This document shows, in pieces, positions 45,468 to 53,699 of a stretch of 64,000 bases of DNA. Positions within the stretch are counted from its first letter, which is position 1, and each line of letters begins with the position of its first letter. The notes below the pieces were generated by a model, which was not told the DNA's origin, searched no databases, and saw only the letters and a list, made by a program, of their open reading frames with translations. A program made the position numbers and the translations under genes. The DNA is taken from the NCBI RefSeq assembly GCF_016722965.1, contig NZ_JAEQNB010000001.1, positions 785,929 through 849,928 of the forward strand, written 5' to 3'. This DNA comes from Tumebacillus amylolyticus (GTDB taxonomy: Bacteria; Bacillota; Bacilli; Tumebacillales; Tumebacillaceae).

Positions 45468-45954
45468 GAGCATCCTCCGTACTCGTGGTGAGACTCTTGC
45501 GATACCAGAAATAGAAGCGATGAATGAGGTAGAATGTCAGCAGGATCGACAGGAACGTCCAATACCACTCCCATTTCACGTAGGTGATGAGATTGGTGTA
45601 CTTCTCCAAGATTTTCTCCACTCCGGTAATCGCAGACGTGTACAGCACATAATGAAGCAATTCCCGCCAGAAGCCTTTGCCCTCGGGATAATGCAAGTTG
45701 AACAACACGCAAAGTGCCGGATACACGTAAAACTCAAACGTGATACTCGTGCGGTTGGCGTAGCTGAGCAGTCGAACGGGGTATTCAATCCACCTCATCT
45801 CCACAACGAACAACCCCCCGCTGCAAGTCACGACCTGCTTGGACAAAAAAATCAGCCACGCATCCCGCAGTTTATCCTGGGGCACGTACATCCAGAGCAA
45901 AACGCCCGTTGCAATCCAAGAACCAACGAGAATCAAGACTTCAAGGGAGACCAA
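45457..45954 (-). CDS. CBO0543-like membrane protein, paralog B
   Basis: A 165-residue protein with about five TM helices. The core EMRWIEYPVRLLSYANRT and ILEKYTNLITYVKWEWYWTF match paralog A. The frame is open to 46149, but the best start is the TTG at 45954, nine bases after GGGGAAGGGG; this also equalises the lengths of the two paralogs. The N-terminal 65 extra codons would run into the Rhs fragment on the other strand. Confidence 0.75.
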   Translation of the reverse strand: MVSLEVLILVGSWIATGVLLWMYVPQDKLRDAWLIFLSKQVVTCSGGLFVVEMRWIEYPVRLLSYANRTSITFEFYVYPALCVLFNLHYPEGKGFWRELLHYVLYTSAITGVEKILEKYTNLITYVKWEWYWTFLSILLTFYLIHRFYFWYRKSLTTSTEDAHVG

Positions 45955-46040
45955 GACACATAGCCCCTTCCCCAGTATTGGAAAATCGTCATCGATGCAA
46001 TGTTTTCCACATATAGGGGAGATTATCCCTGCTGTAAAAG

Positions 46041-46072
46041 GAATTCTGTCTCTGCGACAGGGTTCTTTTTTT
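46041..46072 (+). terminator. Terminator-like hairpin immediately upstream of the orphan Rhs fragment
   Basis: GAATTCTGTC pairs with GACAGGGTTC apart from two central bases, then seven T residues. No plus-strand gene precedes it, so it may be the end of a lost cassette. Confidence 0.55.
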
Positions 46073-46078
46073 ATGTAG

Positions 46079-47446
46079 GCGGGCGATGCTCCGGACGTGG
46101 CACCGCTGACTCCGTTGGTGGATGCGACGATGACGTACACGTCGGACAACCGACTTGTGACGTTTAACGGACTTCCTGTAAACTACGATGCAGATGGGAA
46201 TTTGCTCACCGTTCCGATGAACGGCATGTTGCAAGATTTTCAGTATGACGCTCGCAACCGTTTGATTTCAGCGGGTGGATACACCTATACGTACAACGCG
46301 GAGAACATCCGCACGGCTGTCAGCGGCAATGGCAAGACGACGAACTTCGTGGTCAACCCTCAATCGCTGTATTCGCAAGTGTTGATGGAAACCGATGAGC
46401 AAGGCAACATCATCTCACGCTACGTCTACGGCCTTGGATTGGTGGGACGTGAAGCGGTGGACGGCTCGTACAGCGTCTATCATTATGACCGTCGAGGCAG
46501 CACGACGTCGCTGACCGATGCGAGCGGTGAACTGACCGACACCTACATGTACGGTCCGTATGGGGAATTGATGGATCACCAAGGTACGACGGAAAACCAT
46601 TTCCTGTACAATGGACGTTATGGAGTTGTGACGGATCCAAATGGTCTGTACTACATGCGTGCTCGTTATTACAGCCCGGAAATCAAGCGATTTGTAAACC
46701 GGGACGTAGTAAATGGCAATGTGGTAGACGGCCAATCGATGAACCACTTCGCCTTTGTCAACGGCAACCCGATCACGGGCGTTGATCCGTTCGGACTCAG
46801 CCGCGACGGCGACGACTCGACGCTTTCCAAAGCAGGCGACACCGTGCTCGACTTCATCCCGTGGGTCGGCACGATCAAAGGCTTCCAACAAGCTTTCAAC
46901 GGCACCAACTATGTCACTGGCCAAACACTCTCCACCGGCGACCGCTGGGCGGAAGGGATTGGTTCTGTAACAGGCTTGATTCCGATTCCTGGCGCCAAGA
47001 TTGGCGGTAAGTACCTTGCCAAAGGTGCATTCGCCCTGTTCGGCGGCTTTGTGAAGCAGGAAGCCAAAGAAGAAGCGAAACAAGAAGTAAAGCGCGGAAT
47101 CACACTGAATCTGCAGTTGTTTGCAGCGAATAAAGCAGCAGATGAGGTCGTGCAGCAAGTCACCCGTCGACAAGCGTTCCGTGAGGCGAAGCGTGCAGCT
47201 GGTATCCCAGTTTCTGCACAATTTCTCAAACATGGATACGTCTACGATGGAACCTCGGAAAACCGTACCGTCTACGAGTTCCTTGTGGATGGGAAAAGTA
47301 AATATATCATTCTGCATGAAGAAGATAAAATGGGTCGTGGACCGCATTTCCACGGTGCAGATGATTCAAAAGGGAATCCGTTCGATAAAGGTCGTTATCA
47401 ACAATATGAAGGACATTTTCCGGAAGACTTTGGCGGTTTCATCTAA
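46079..47446 (+). CDS. Orphan Rhs/YD-repeat C-terminal fragment with toxin tip
   Basis: About 450 residues corresponding only to the end of an Rhs protein, whose full forms exceed 1000. It begins straight after a TAG at 46076-46078; the first start codon is the GTG at 46097, without a ribosome site. YD repeats (YNAENIRTAV, YHYDRRGSTTSLTD) lead to the Rhs core RARYYSPEIKRFVNRD and its end motif DPFGL (about 225). A PT-TG-like hydrophobic pre-toxin segment follows (about 240-320). The tip (about 335-449) has RRQAFREAKRAAGIP and a terminal GRGPHFHGA, as in HNH/Endonuclease VII-type toxins. It is a displaced toxin cassette, probably silent unless recombined. Confidence 0.75.
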   Translation, partial: AGDAPDVAPLTPLVDATMTYTSDNRLVTFNGLPVNYDADGNLLTVPMNGMLQDFQYDARNRLISAGGYTYTYNAENIRTAVSGNGKTTNFVVNPQSLYSQVLMETDEQGNIISRYVYGLGLVGREAVDGSYSVYHYDRRGSTTSLTDASGELTDTYMYGPYGELMDHQGTTENHFLYNGRYGVVTDPNGLYYMRARYYSPEIKRFVNRDVVNGNVVDGQSMNHFAFVNGNPITGVDPFGLSRDGDDSTLSKAGDTVLDFIPWVGTIKGFQQAFNGTNYVTGQTLSTGDRWAEGIGSVTGLIPIPGAKIGGKYLAKGAFALFGGFVKQEAKEEAKQEVKRGITLNLQLFAANKAADEVVQQVTRRQAFREAKRAAGIPVSAQFLKHGYVYDGTSENRTVYEFLVDGKSKYIILHEEDKMGRGPHFHGADDSKGNPFDKGRYQQYEGHFPEDFGGFI

Positions 47447-47467
47447 AACAGAAGCGGAGGTGAGTTT

Positions 47468-47938
47468 ATGAGTCAGGACAGGCAAGAAAAGATGCGTCAG
47501 TTAAAGCTCAAAGCCAAACGTAAAGAATTGGCAGGGCAACTGACGTGCCTTTCTCCGTCAGTGACATACGATTCCTTTCTCAGTGTCGACGAGACGATAA
47601 CGTTGAGCAAGACCTTGTATCAATTGCTCTCCACCTTGCCAGTGACTCGTCAACTTGGCAAAGGTCACGACGAGGCTTACCAAGCCCTTGTACAAGTGAA
47701 CTCTCAATTGGGGAAAGTTTCGGACGAACACGTCGTGTTGCTTCACCTTCAAGATCGAGACTCCGGGGCTGTGGTAATCAAAGTTTCTGATTACTTGGAA
47801 CACCTCCAAATGTTGATGGACTTCGCAGGCTTTTTCATCGGACGTCGAGATTTCGTTCTCGTGCATCCGGAATTGGACTTTGGGATTTGTATTGAGCGTT
47901 TCGAGTATCACAACAATCTAGTTGTCTGGGGATTGTAA
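47468..47938 (+). CDS. Candidate immunity protein for the Rhs toxin tip
   Basis: A 156-residue protein starting 21 bases after the toxin stop behind CGGAGGTGAG. An N-terminal basic helix (MSQDRQEKMRQLKLKAKRKE) precedes an alpha/beta region with DEHVVLLHLQDRDSGAVVI and a C-terminal strand pair IERFEYHNNLVVWG. No family is recognised with confidence. The role is inferred from size, position and the pattern of Rhs loci. Confidence 0.72.
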   Translation: MSQDRQEKMRQLKLKAKRKELAGQLTCLSPSVTYDSFLSVDETITLSKTLYQLLSTLPVTRQLGKGHDEAYQALVQVNSQLGKVSDEHVVLLHLQDRDSGAVVIKVSDYLEHLQMLMDFAGFFIGRRDFVLVHPELDFGICIERFEYHNNLVVWGL

Positions 47939-48182
47939 TTCCCAGTATATTGCGCCCCTTAAAGTAGACTACTTTAACGGGCGGGGAGGTACACCATGGC
48001 AATGGATCGGGATCATGAAGGCTGAAGGGTCTGAAGAAGAGATTCATAACATGATCGAACTGCTTGAACGTAATGTACTGCATCCAGAGGTTAGTGATTT
48101 GATCTTTTGGGATAAACGGGAACTTAAAGCAGAAGAGATCGTCGATGAGGCTCTTGCTTACAAGCCAATTATTTTACCGTAG
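47922..48182 (+). CDS. Small ORF at the end of the Rhs cassette
   Basis: Up to 86 residues if started at the TTG at 47922, or 56 from the ATG at 48015. The protein part NMIELLERNVLHPEVSDLIF with GTPWQWIGIM before it looks like a genuine conserved fold of the kind found beside toxin loci. A GGGGAGGT at 47983-47990 is followed by an ATG at 47996, but that ATG is in another frame and stops after nine codons. The gene may therefore be a remnant or start at an unusual codon. A second immunity-type gene is a guess. Confidence 0.45.
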   Translation: MSGDCNSQYIAPLKVDYFNGRGGTPWQWIGIMKAEGSEEEIHNMIELLERNVLHPEVSDLIFWDKRELKAEEIVDEALAYKPIILP

Positions 48183-48186
48183 TACA

Positions 48187-48221
48187 AAGCCTGTCACACT
48201 CGTTGTGACAGGCTTCTTTTT
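48187..48221 (+). terminator. Intrinsic terminator after the Rhs cassette
   Basis: AAGCCTGTCACA pairs with TGTGACAGGCTT around a 5-base loop, then CTTTTT. Confidence 0.85.
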
Positions 48222-48277
48222 CTGATACATGCACAGGACCAACAATGCTACAATAATAGGAAAAGGGGGTTGTTTCG

Positions 48278-49228
48278 ATGGAAAAAGCGACGTTTGCCGG
48301 AGGGTGCTTCTGGTGCATGGTGACACCGTTTGAGGAGATGCCGGGGATTCACGGGATCGTGTCCGGCTACACGGGGGGACACACCGAAAACCCAACCTAC
48401 GAAGAAGTCTGCTCGGAGACGACCGGACATGCGGAAGCGGTGCAGATTACGTTCGATCCGGAAGTGTTCCCGTATCAAAAACTGCTCGATCTCTTCTGGC
48501 GTCAGATCGACCCGACCGATGCGGGCGGGCAGTTTTATGATCGTGGGGAGTCGTACCGCACGGCGATTTTTACCCACAACGAAGAACAGAAGCGACTGGC
48601 GGAGGAGTCGAAGCGCGAACTCGCGGAGAGTGGGCGTTTTGACAAGCCGATTGCGACCCAGATCGTGCCCGCGGGCGTCTTCTACCCCGCCGAGGAATAC
48701 CACCAAGGCTACCACAAGAAAAACCCGACCCACTACAAACGCTACCGTACCGGCTCGGGACGAGACGCTTTTATCGACCGTCATTGGTCGATGCGCAAAG
48801 ACCAAGGGGAACTGCGTGAGCGCTTGACCCCGATCCAATACGCCGTCACGCAAGAGAACGGCACCGAACCGCCGTTTCGCAACGAGTTCTGGAATCACAA
48901 GGGCGAGGGTATCTACGTGGACATCGTCTCGGGCGAGCCGCTGTTTTCCTCGCTGGACAAGTTCGACTCCGATTGCGGTTGGCCGAGCTTCACCAAGCCG
49001 CTGAACATGAACAACGTCAAAGGACAGATGGACACAACGCATGGCATGGTGCGCATGGAAGTTCGCTCCCAACAGGCAGACTCTCACCTCGGCCATGTCT
49101 TTGACGACGGTCCGGGTCCGGACGGGCTGCGGTTCTGCATCAACTCGGCATCTCTTCGCTTCATCCCCAAGCAGGACTTGGAGAAGGAAGGTTATGGCGA
49201 GTACATACAACTGTTTCCCCAAGCATGA
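48278..49228 (+). CDS. msrAB: Fused methionine sulfoxide reductase MsrA-MsrB
   Basis: A 316-residue cytoplasmic repair enzyme. Residues 1-160 are MsrA (reduces the S form), with catalytic Cys10 and Cys13 in GGCFWC and [15 protein letters not shown]. Residues 175-310 are MsrB (R form), with YCGWPSF-type segment [22 protein letters not shown] and the catalytic Cys in [11 protein letters not shown]. The usual zinc CxxC pairs of MsrB seem to be missing, as in some fused forms. The start ATG follows AAAAGGGGG. It is monocistronic, with a strong terminator shared with the next converging gene. Confidence 0.95.
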   Translation: MEKATFAGGCFWCMVTPFEEMPGIHGIVSGYTGGHTENPTYEEVCSETTGHAEAVQITFDPEVFPYQKLLDLFWRQIDPTDAGGQFYDRGESYRTAIFTHNEEQKRLAEESKRELAESGRFDKPIATQIVPAGVFYPAEEYHQGYHKKNPTHYKRYRTGSGRDAFIDRHWSMRKDQGELRERLTPIQYAVTQENGTEPPFRNEFWNHKGEGIYVDIVSGEPLFSSLDKFDSDCGWPSFTKPLNMNNVKGQMDTTHGMVRMEVRSQQADSHLGHVFDDGPGPDGLRFCINSASLRFIPKQDLEKEGYGEYIQLFPQA

Positions 49229-49230
49229 GG

Positions 49231-49272
49231 AAAAAAAGCTCCCTGCCACGAGGTTGGCAGGGAGCTTTTTTT
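49231..49272. terminator. Bidirectional terminator between msrAB and the GNRAV protein gene
   Basis: An uninterrupted stem of about 18 bp (AAGCTCCCTGCCA with TGGCAGGGAGCTT at its core) around a 6-base loop, A and T tracts both sides. Confidence 0.92.
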
Positions 49273-49273
49273 C

Positions 49274-51622
49274 TTAGGCGGACGCGAACCAAGCTTCGAT
49301 GTTTTTGAAACCGGACTTGTCTTGGACCGACTGCGGGAATTCATTTTGTAGAGCTTTGGTGTCGATCGCTTTTTCATACGATGCCATGACGTTTGGGAAC
49401 GTATCTTTGAGGGATTGAAACCAATGGTGATAGGCTGCCTTCGCATTGCGAACATCGAGCGAGGGTTCCGGGTGGATGTCGAGCAGTTTGGAGGCAGACT
49501 CTGCAATTTTGTCTTCGGAGAAAGCGGGGGCTTCCTTGTTGAGAAGGCTTTTTTCGACGGTGCGCAACAACGCCATGTGGGAGGATTCTCCGTGACCTTC
49601 CGCTTTGCCAAACGTCGTCGAGTCGGCATACGTGGTGCTGGTGGCCGCTTGGTAGATCACCGCGTACCGGCGCAAGAGATCGCTCGCAAACACTTGCCAT
49701 TCGTTGACCGGCCATTGAGATTTGCTTGACGCGATCAACTGTTTAAACGAGTCAACCAGCAGGGAAAAGGCGCCTTTTTCGCCGTCTGTGCTGAACGCGG
49801 CGAGTTTTTCCATCTCGTCTCCCAGAAATTGCAGGAGGGTCGCAAGATTTTTGCGCTGATAGGAGAGAATGCGGGCACGTAACAAGGTCCACGCAACCGT
49901 ATGGGACATTTGGGTGGGGAATCGAGTCTCGGGACGGTCCAGGTCGGAGATTTGCAAGCTCATGATCCCTAAGCTTTTGGCATGATAGGACGGAACTTTT
50001 GTTTCTCTGTCTTCGGTTGCATCGTTCTGGGCAAAACGGGCTTTCACGCTTCCTGTACCATCTGGGTCCTCCGTGAGCGGGATCAGTGCGACATTGGCAG
50101 TGAAATCGGTGCCCAAAGCGCCAGGGGGGTCTTGGCGCAGGGTGGACGTCTCGCTCGCGATGAGACGCGGATTGCTTTGCATCTTGGTGATGTCTTCGGT
50201 GTTTTTCTTCGTGGCGTCCGAGACATCAATGCCCTCCAGAATTTTGTCTTTGCACTTCGACATGACGGTCGGGAACGACAGGTAGAGAGCTTCAATCCAA
50301 TGCCCGACCGCAAATTTGTACGCTTCGTCGGGGAGCGAGAGGTTGTGTTTGACATCGAGCAAAGTTTTCGCCGCATTGGCGATCTCGGTCTCGATTTTCT
50401 GCAAACGGGCCGGTGCGGAGTCAGTGGGATCGTAGTTCTTCGGGTTGATGAAGTCCTTTTGATCCCCCAGCAGGGAATTTTCATGTGCGCGCAAGAGCTC
50501 GCGCGCCGAGTATTCGCCGTGGCCGATCGCACGACCGGCGCTGTAGGTCGCGGCTTTGCTGAGTTGGTAGGCTTGCACGTACACTTTGATCAGCTGTGAG
50601 ACGCGCAACGACCAGTCGTAGATCGTCGTGGCGTGGTCCGCTTGGTCAAGACCTGTGTAGGTCTCCGGCGAACTTAATTCGAGCGAGAGTTTCTCGATTT
50701 CCTTTTTCTCCATGAGCTCGACTTTTTGTTTGCCGGATAACTTGGATTCGTCGCGGGTGGTCTTCATGTTGTCCGCCAGTTTGTGCAGTTCTCGCTGGCG
50801 GTGGACGAGGAAGGTGAGGACGTCGTGGAGGTTGAGCGACTTCAAGGATTTGAGTTCCTCGCGCACGAGCGTCCACGCGACGGTGTGTGACTTTTGAGTA
50901 TCAAAGCGGGTGTCCGGTCGGTCGCTGTCCCCGATGCGGAGGTCTTCGACCCAGAGTTGGTTGGATTTGTAGAGCGGCTCCTTGGAGGCGGATGTATCAC
51001 CTTCCGAATTGGGCAGGAGGCTGACTTGGGTGGTGAAGTTCGTTTTTCGTTTGCGGTTGACACGGTTTTTGACGTCTTCGGCATTGAGGTCGGCTTTGGC
51101 TTTTTTCTTCGAGGGAGCATCGAGCTCCATTCCGTTGAGGTTGGAGAGGTCTTTGATCTCCGGATACACAAAGTCGTCCGGGTCATCGTCGTGGTCGTCG
51201 GATGAGGCGTCGTCGTCCTTGTTCAGACGAAGTCTTTGTTGGGCGTCATCTTCCGGTACGACCTCGCCGGAGTCGTAGACATAGACGTACAAGTCGTCTT
51301 TGATGCGGCGCAGTCCGTAGGTGATGATTTTGGTGATGGGGTGTTGATGTGGTTGATCGAATTCGTATAGGTCATTCGTTTCTTCATCTTGGTACAGTTC
51401 GTCGGGTAGTTTGGCGAACTTCCCTTGGACCGGCGTCTGCATGGCGGTCGTGCGCTGCAACCATTGCGAGACGGCGCGGTTGCCGTGGAGACGTTGCAAC
51501 TGCAAGATCGTACCTTGCGAGAGACGTGAAGGTTGAAGGTGTGCGGGAGAAGTGGGGACGTTGACGGTGGGTTCTTGTTTTTTCTGTACCCCGATTTGTG
51601 GAACGAGGTTTTGAAACGGCAT
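49274..51622 (-). CDS. Large protein with GNRAV-type N-terminal motif and a duplicated unknown domain
   Basis: A 782-residue protein without signal peptide or TM helix. Residues 40-56 read LQLQRLHGNRAVSQWLQ, the LQRxxGNRAV motif found in proteins linked to extracellular contractile injection systems and DUF4157 proteins. A short domain with a DEETNDLYEF segment and an acidic stretch (about 132-150) follow. The rest is a tandem repeat: 196-465 and 506-755 share T-x-FT, RPxTRFxTQxSHTVAWTLxR (230-253, 562-581), GHGExS (367-372, 676-681), LLxxxExSLL and HWxxxLxxxFPxVM. His and Glu in SHTVAW and GHGE are invariant between repeats, so they may be catalytic or bind metal. The ATG follows AAAGGTGG. 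No injection-system genes are in the window. Confidence 0.8.
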   Translation of the reverse strand: MPFQNLVPQIGVQKKQEPTVNVPTSPAHLQPSRLSQGTILQLQRLHGNRAVSQWLQRTTAMQTPVQGKFAKLPDELYQDEETNDLYEFDQPHQHPITKIITYGLRRIKDDLYVYVYDSGEVVPEDDAQQRLRLNKDDDASSDDHDDDPDDFVYPEIKDLSNLNGMELDAPSKKKAKADLNAEDVKNRVNRKRKTNFTTQVSLLPNSEGDTSASKEPLYKSNQLWVEDLRIGDSDRPDTRFDTQKSHTVAWTLVREELKSLKSLNLHDVLTFLVHRQRELHKLADNMKTTRDESKLSGKQKVELMEKKEIEKLSLELSSPETYTGLDQADHATTIYDWSLRVSQLIKVYVQAYQLSKAATYSAGRAIGHGEYSARELLRAHENSLLGDQKDFINPKNYDPTDSAPARLQKIETEIANAAKTLLDVKHNLSLPDEAYKFAVGHWIEALYLSFPTVMSKCKDKILEGIDVSDATKKNTEDITKMQSNPRLIASETSTLRQDPPGALGTDFTANVALIPLTEDPDGTGSVKARFAQNDATEDRETKVPSYHAKSLGIMSLQISDLDRPETRFPTQMSHTVAWTLLRARILSYQRKNLATLLQFLGDEMEKLAAFSTDGEKGAFSLLVDSFKQLIASSKSQWPVNEWQVFASDLLRRYAVIYQAATSTTYADSTTFGKAEGHGESSHMALLRTVEKSLLNKEAPAFSEDKIAESASKLLDIHPEPSLDVRNAKAAYHHWFQSLKDTFPNVMASYEKAIDTKALQNEFPQSVQDKSGFKNIEAWFASA

Positions 51623-51691
51623 GATTTCAACGCCACCTTTTATCTAAATAAACTCTATTTATTATGACACAACTTCGCAAATTCTGTATAG

Positions 51692-51735
51692 AAAAAAAGA
51701 CCCGCCTCCTGCTGTCGGAGGACGGGTCTTTTTTT
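51692..51735 (-). terminator. Intrinsic terminator after the lamin-tail protein gene
   Basis: AAAGACCCG with CGGGTCTTT and an inner CTCC/GGAG, flanked by A and T tracts. Confidence 0.85.
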
Positions 51736-51749
51736 GAATGGACAGGGTC

Positions 51750-53633
51750 TTAGAGGCCGGTGACGTTGACTTTGTAGATGTTGTCAATCGGATACTTCCC
51801 GCCCGACGTGTAGGAGCTCGCTCCCGATTCGAACAGCACGTAGAGAGAGCCGCTCATGTTGGCGAGCCCTTCGGTCATCGGCGGAGCGGTCAGGGCGGTG
51901 GTGCAAGAATTGTGGTCGAGGAAGTAGGACGGGACGGAGGTGCCGTTGACCGTCGAGTAGTAGTGGGGCGACTGGCTCAGCACGTTTTGATAGACATAGA
52001 GGTCCGAGTCGTTCGTTCTGCCGTAGGAAGTGCTCAAGATGAAACGTCCGTCCGACATCACCGTCGCGCCTTGGATATCATCCGCAATCGAGAGGATGTA
52101 GTCAGGCGTAACCGGAGTGGAACCTCCGCTGTATTTGCCCGCCGGGAGTTTGCCCGTGGTCGGGTCGAGTTTGTAGCCCGCCATCCAAGCATGGTGCGCC
52201 GTGCCGGTGCGCGTGGTTTTGTAATGCGTCGTGTCGGTCAGATAGTCCGGGTCTTCGTAGAACTCCCCGACCCAGAGGATGTTGTTCGCCGCCGTGGAAA
52301 AAGAGGCTTTGGTGACACTCGGGAATTTGTCTGCGATGTAGACGCGGTCACGGTTGGCGACGTTTACGATGTCTGTGAGCGGAATGCGTGCCATCGAAGA
52401 GCCGACCGTCACCCAGACGTCGGTTGCCGTTGCCGAGATGCCGCCGACATGTCCGGTGCTCGGGGTTTTGTCTGCGTTGTAGAGGGTCATCGATTTGAGA
52501 AGTTTGTTCGTGCTTGCGTCAATGACGGAGATCATCGAGGAGCCGCCGTCTTCGCGATAGTGGGAGACGAGGAACCAGTTTTTCGACGCGACGTAGGTCA
52601 TCCCTTGCGGAGTCAAGTCTTGGGCGAGCGCCGGAATGATCGGGCCTGCCGTCGCTTTGCTGAAGAACGTCGTGTACTCCGGGAAACTGCCGGAGGGTGT
52701 GCCGACGACCGATTGTTGCGTGATGGCGATCGACAGCGCAGCGGAGTTGATCGCTTTTTTCAAGGATGCGTTGTTGGAGGTGTCAACGGCGGTGACTTCG
52801 AAGGTGTGGTCTTCCTCGGGATTCAGGCCGGTGATGACGGCGGATCGCGTTTCTTTGCGGTAGGTATGGTAGTGAACGCCGTCCACGTACACGCGGTAGA
52901 ACGCGAGGTCCGATTCGGTGTTGGCATTCCAAGACAGAGTGACTTGCCCGCTGCCCGGTTTCGCGGTCACTCCTGTCGGCGTCGCGGGGTCGACATCGTC
53001 CCACGCAGACGGCGGAACTTGGCCCGCGAAGACGGAGCCGGGGGACGCTTTGCTTGCATCGGTCGAGAGCAGGCGCATCGTGTTGGTGCCGTCGGTCGGG
53101 TAGAGGTACGGGATGCCGATGTTTTCGGCGACGTTCTCGGGATCGTAGGAGGCCGTGGAGATTTTGACGTTGTCGGACGCGGCGATGGAGAGCGTGCGCG
53201 AAGCGGTGTTCGCCATGCCGGCCGCCGAGACTTCGAAGACTTGGCTGGACGTCAAACTCGTCCCGTAGTTGGCGTTGAAATCGGCGAGCGTCGCGCTGGA
53301 ATCCGATTTGATCCAGACGATGAACGTGCTTTTGGGCGCGATGTACTTGTCGGTGGTGATCGTCCATTCGTATTGGGTCGGAGTTTCGTAGAGGATGCGG
53401 TAGTTTTTCAGATTGATCGTCGAAGAAGTGGTATTGTAGAGTTCTACAAACTCAAACGCATCCGGCGTACCGGTCCCGCCGCCTACCGTTTTGCTGTCGG
53501 GCGTCACCTCGGTAATCAGCAACTTCGGCACGGAATACGTGTTGGCAGAGGCCGAGTGGATCGTCGGCGTCACAAGCGGTAGGGCGAGCAGGACAGCGCA
53601 GAACCGGAACATGGATTTTGAAATGAGTTTCAT
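51750..53633 (-). CDS. Secreted lamin-tail plus FnIII protein with propeller-like C-terminus
   Basis: A 627-residue exported protein. The signal peptide (1-31) ends near ASA. A lamin-tail domain (about 36-200) has LLITEVTPDS and FEFVELYNTTSSTINLKNYR. One fibronectin type III domain (about 218-305) has VTLSWNANTESDLAFYRVYV. The C-terminal part (about 315-627) contains repeated blade-like units (VTVGSSMARIPL, ILWVGEFYEDPD, SLYVLFESGAS) and may be a beta-propeller. Binding to extracellular polymer or DNA is possible for lamin-tail proteins but unproven here. The start ATG lies behind AAGGAGGAG. It is a single gene. Confidence 0.85.
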   Translation of the reverse strand: MKLISKSMFRFCAVLLALPLVTPTIHSASANTYSVPKLLITEVTPDSKTVGGGTGTPDAFEFVELYNTTSSTINLKNYRILYETPTQYEWTITTDKYIAPKSTFIVWIKSDSSATLADFNANYGTSLTSSQVFEVSAAGMANTASRTLSIAASDNVKISTASYDPENVAENIGIPYLYPTDGTNTMRLLSTDASKASPGSVFAGQVPPSAWDDVDPATPTGVTAKPGSGQVTLSWNANTESDLAFYRVYVDGVHYHTYRKETRSAVITGLNPEEDHTFEVTAVDTSNNASLKKAINSAALSIAITQQSVVGTPSGSFPEYTTFFSKATAGPIIPALAQDLTPQGMTYVASKNWFLVSHYREDGGSSMISVIDASTNKLLKSMTLYNADKTPSTGHVGGISATATDVWVTVGSSMARIPLTDIVNVANRDRVYIADKFPSVTKASFSTAANNILWVGEFYEDPDYLTDTTHYKTTRTGTAHHAWMAGYKLDPTTGKLPAGKYSGGSTPVTPDYILSIADDIQGATVMSDGRFILSTSYGRTNDSDLYVYQNVLSQSPHYYSTVNGTSVPSYFLDHNSCTTALTAPPMTEGLANMSGSLYVLFESGASSYTSGGKYPIDNIYKVNVTGL

Positions 53634-53699
53634 ATATGCTCCTCCTTTTTTTATCTATTATCGTTTGAATTGTGTAAAAATGTCAAAGGAGGAACCCCT

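Noticed and set aside
47996..48025. ATG behind the strong GGGGAGGT site after the Rhs immunity gene
   Set aside because: This frame ends after nine codons and encodes nothing recognisable.
51738..53582. 614-codon plus-strand frame
   Set aside because: Antisense shadow of the lamin-tail protein gene; its composition is dominated by Arg, Val, Gly and Asp with no recognisable domain.
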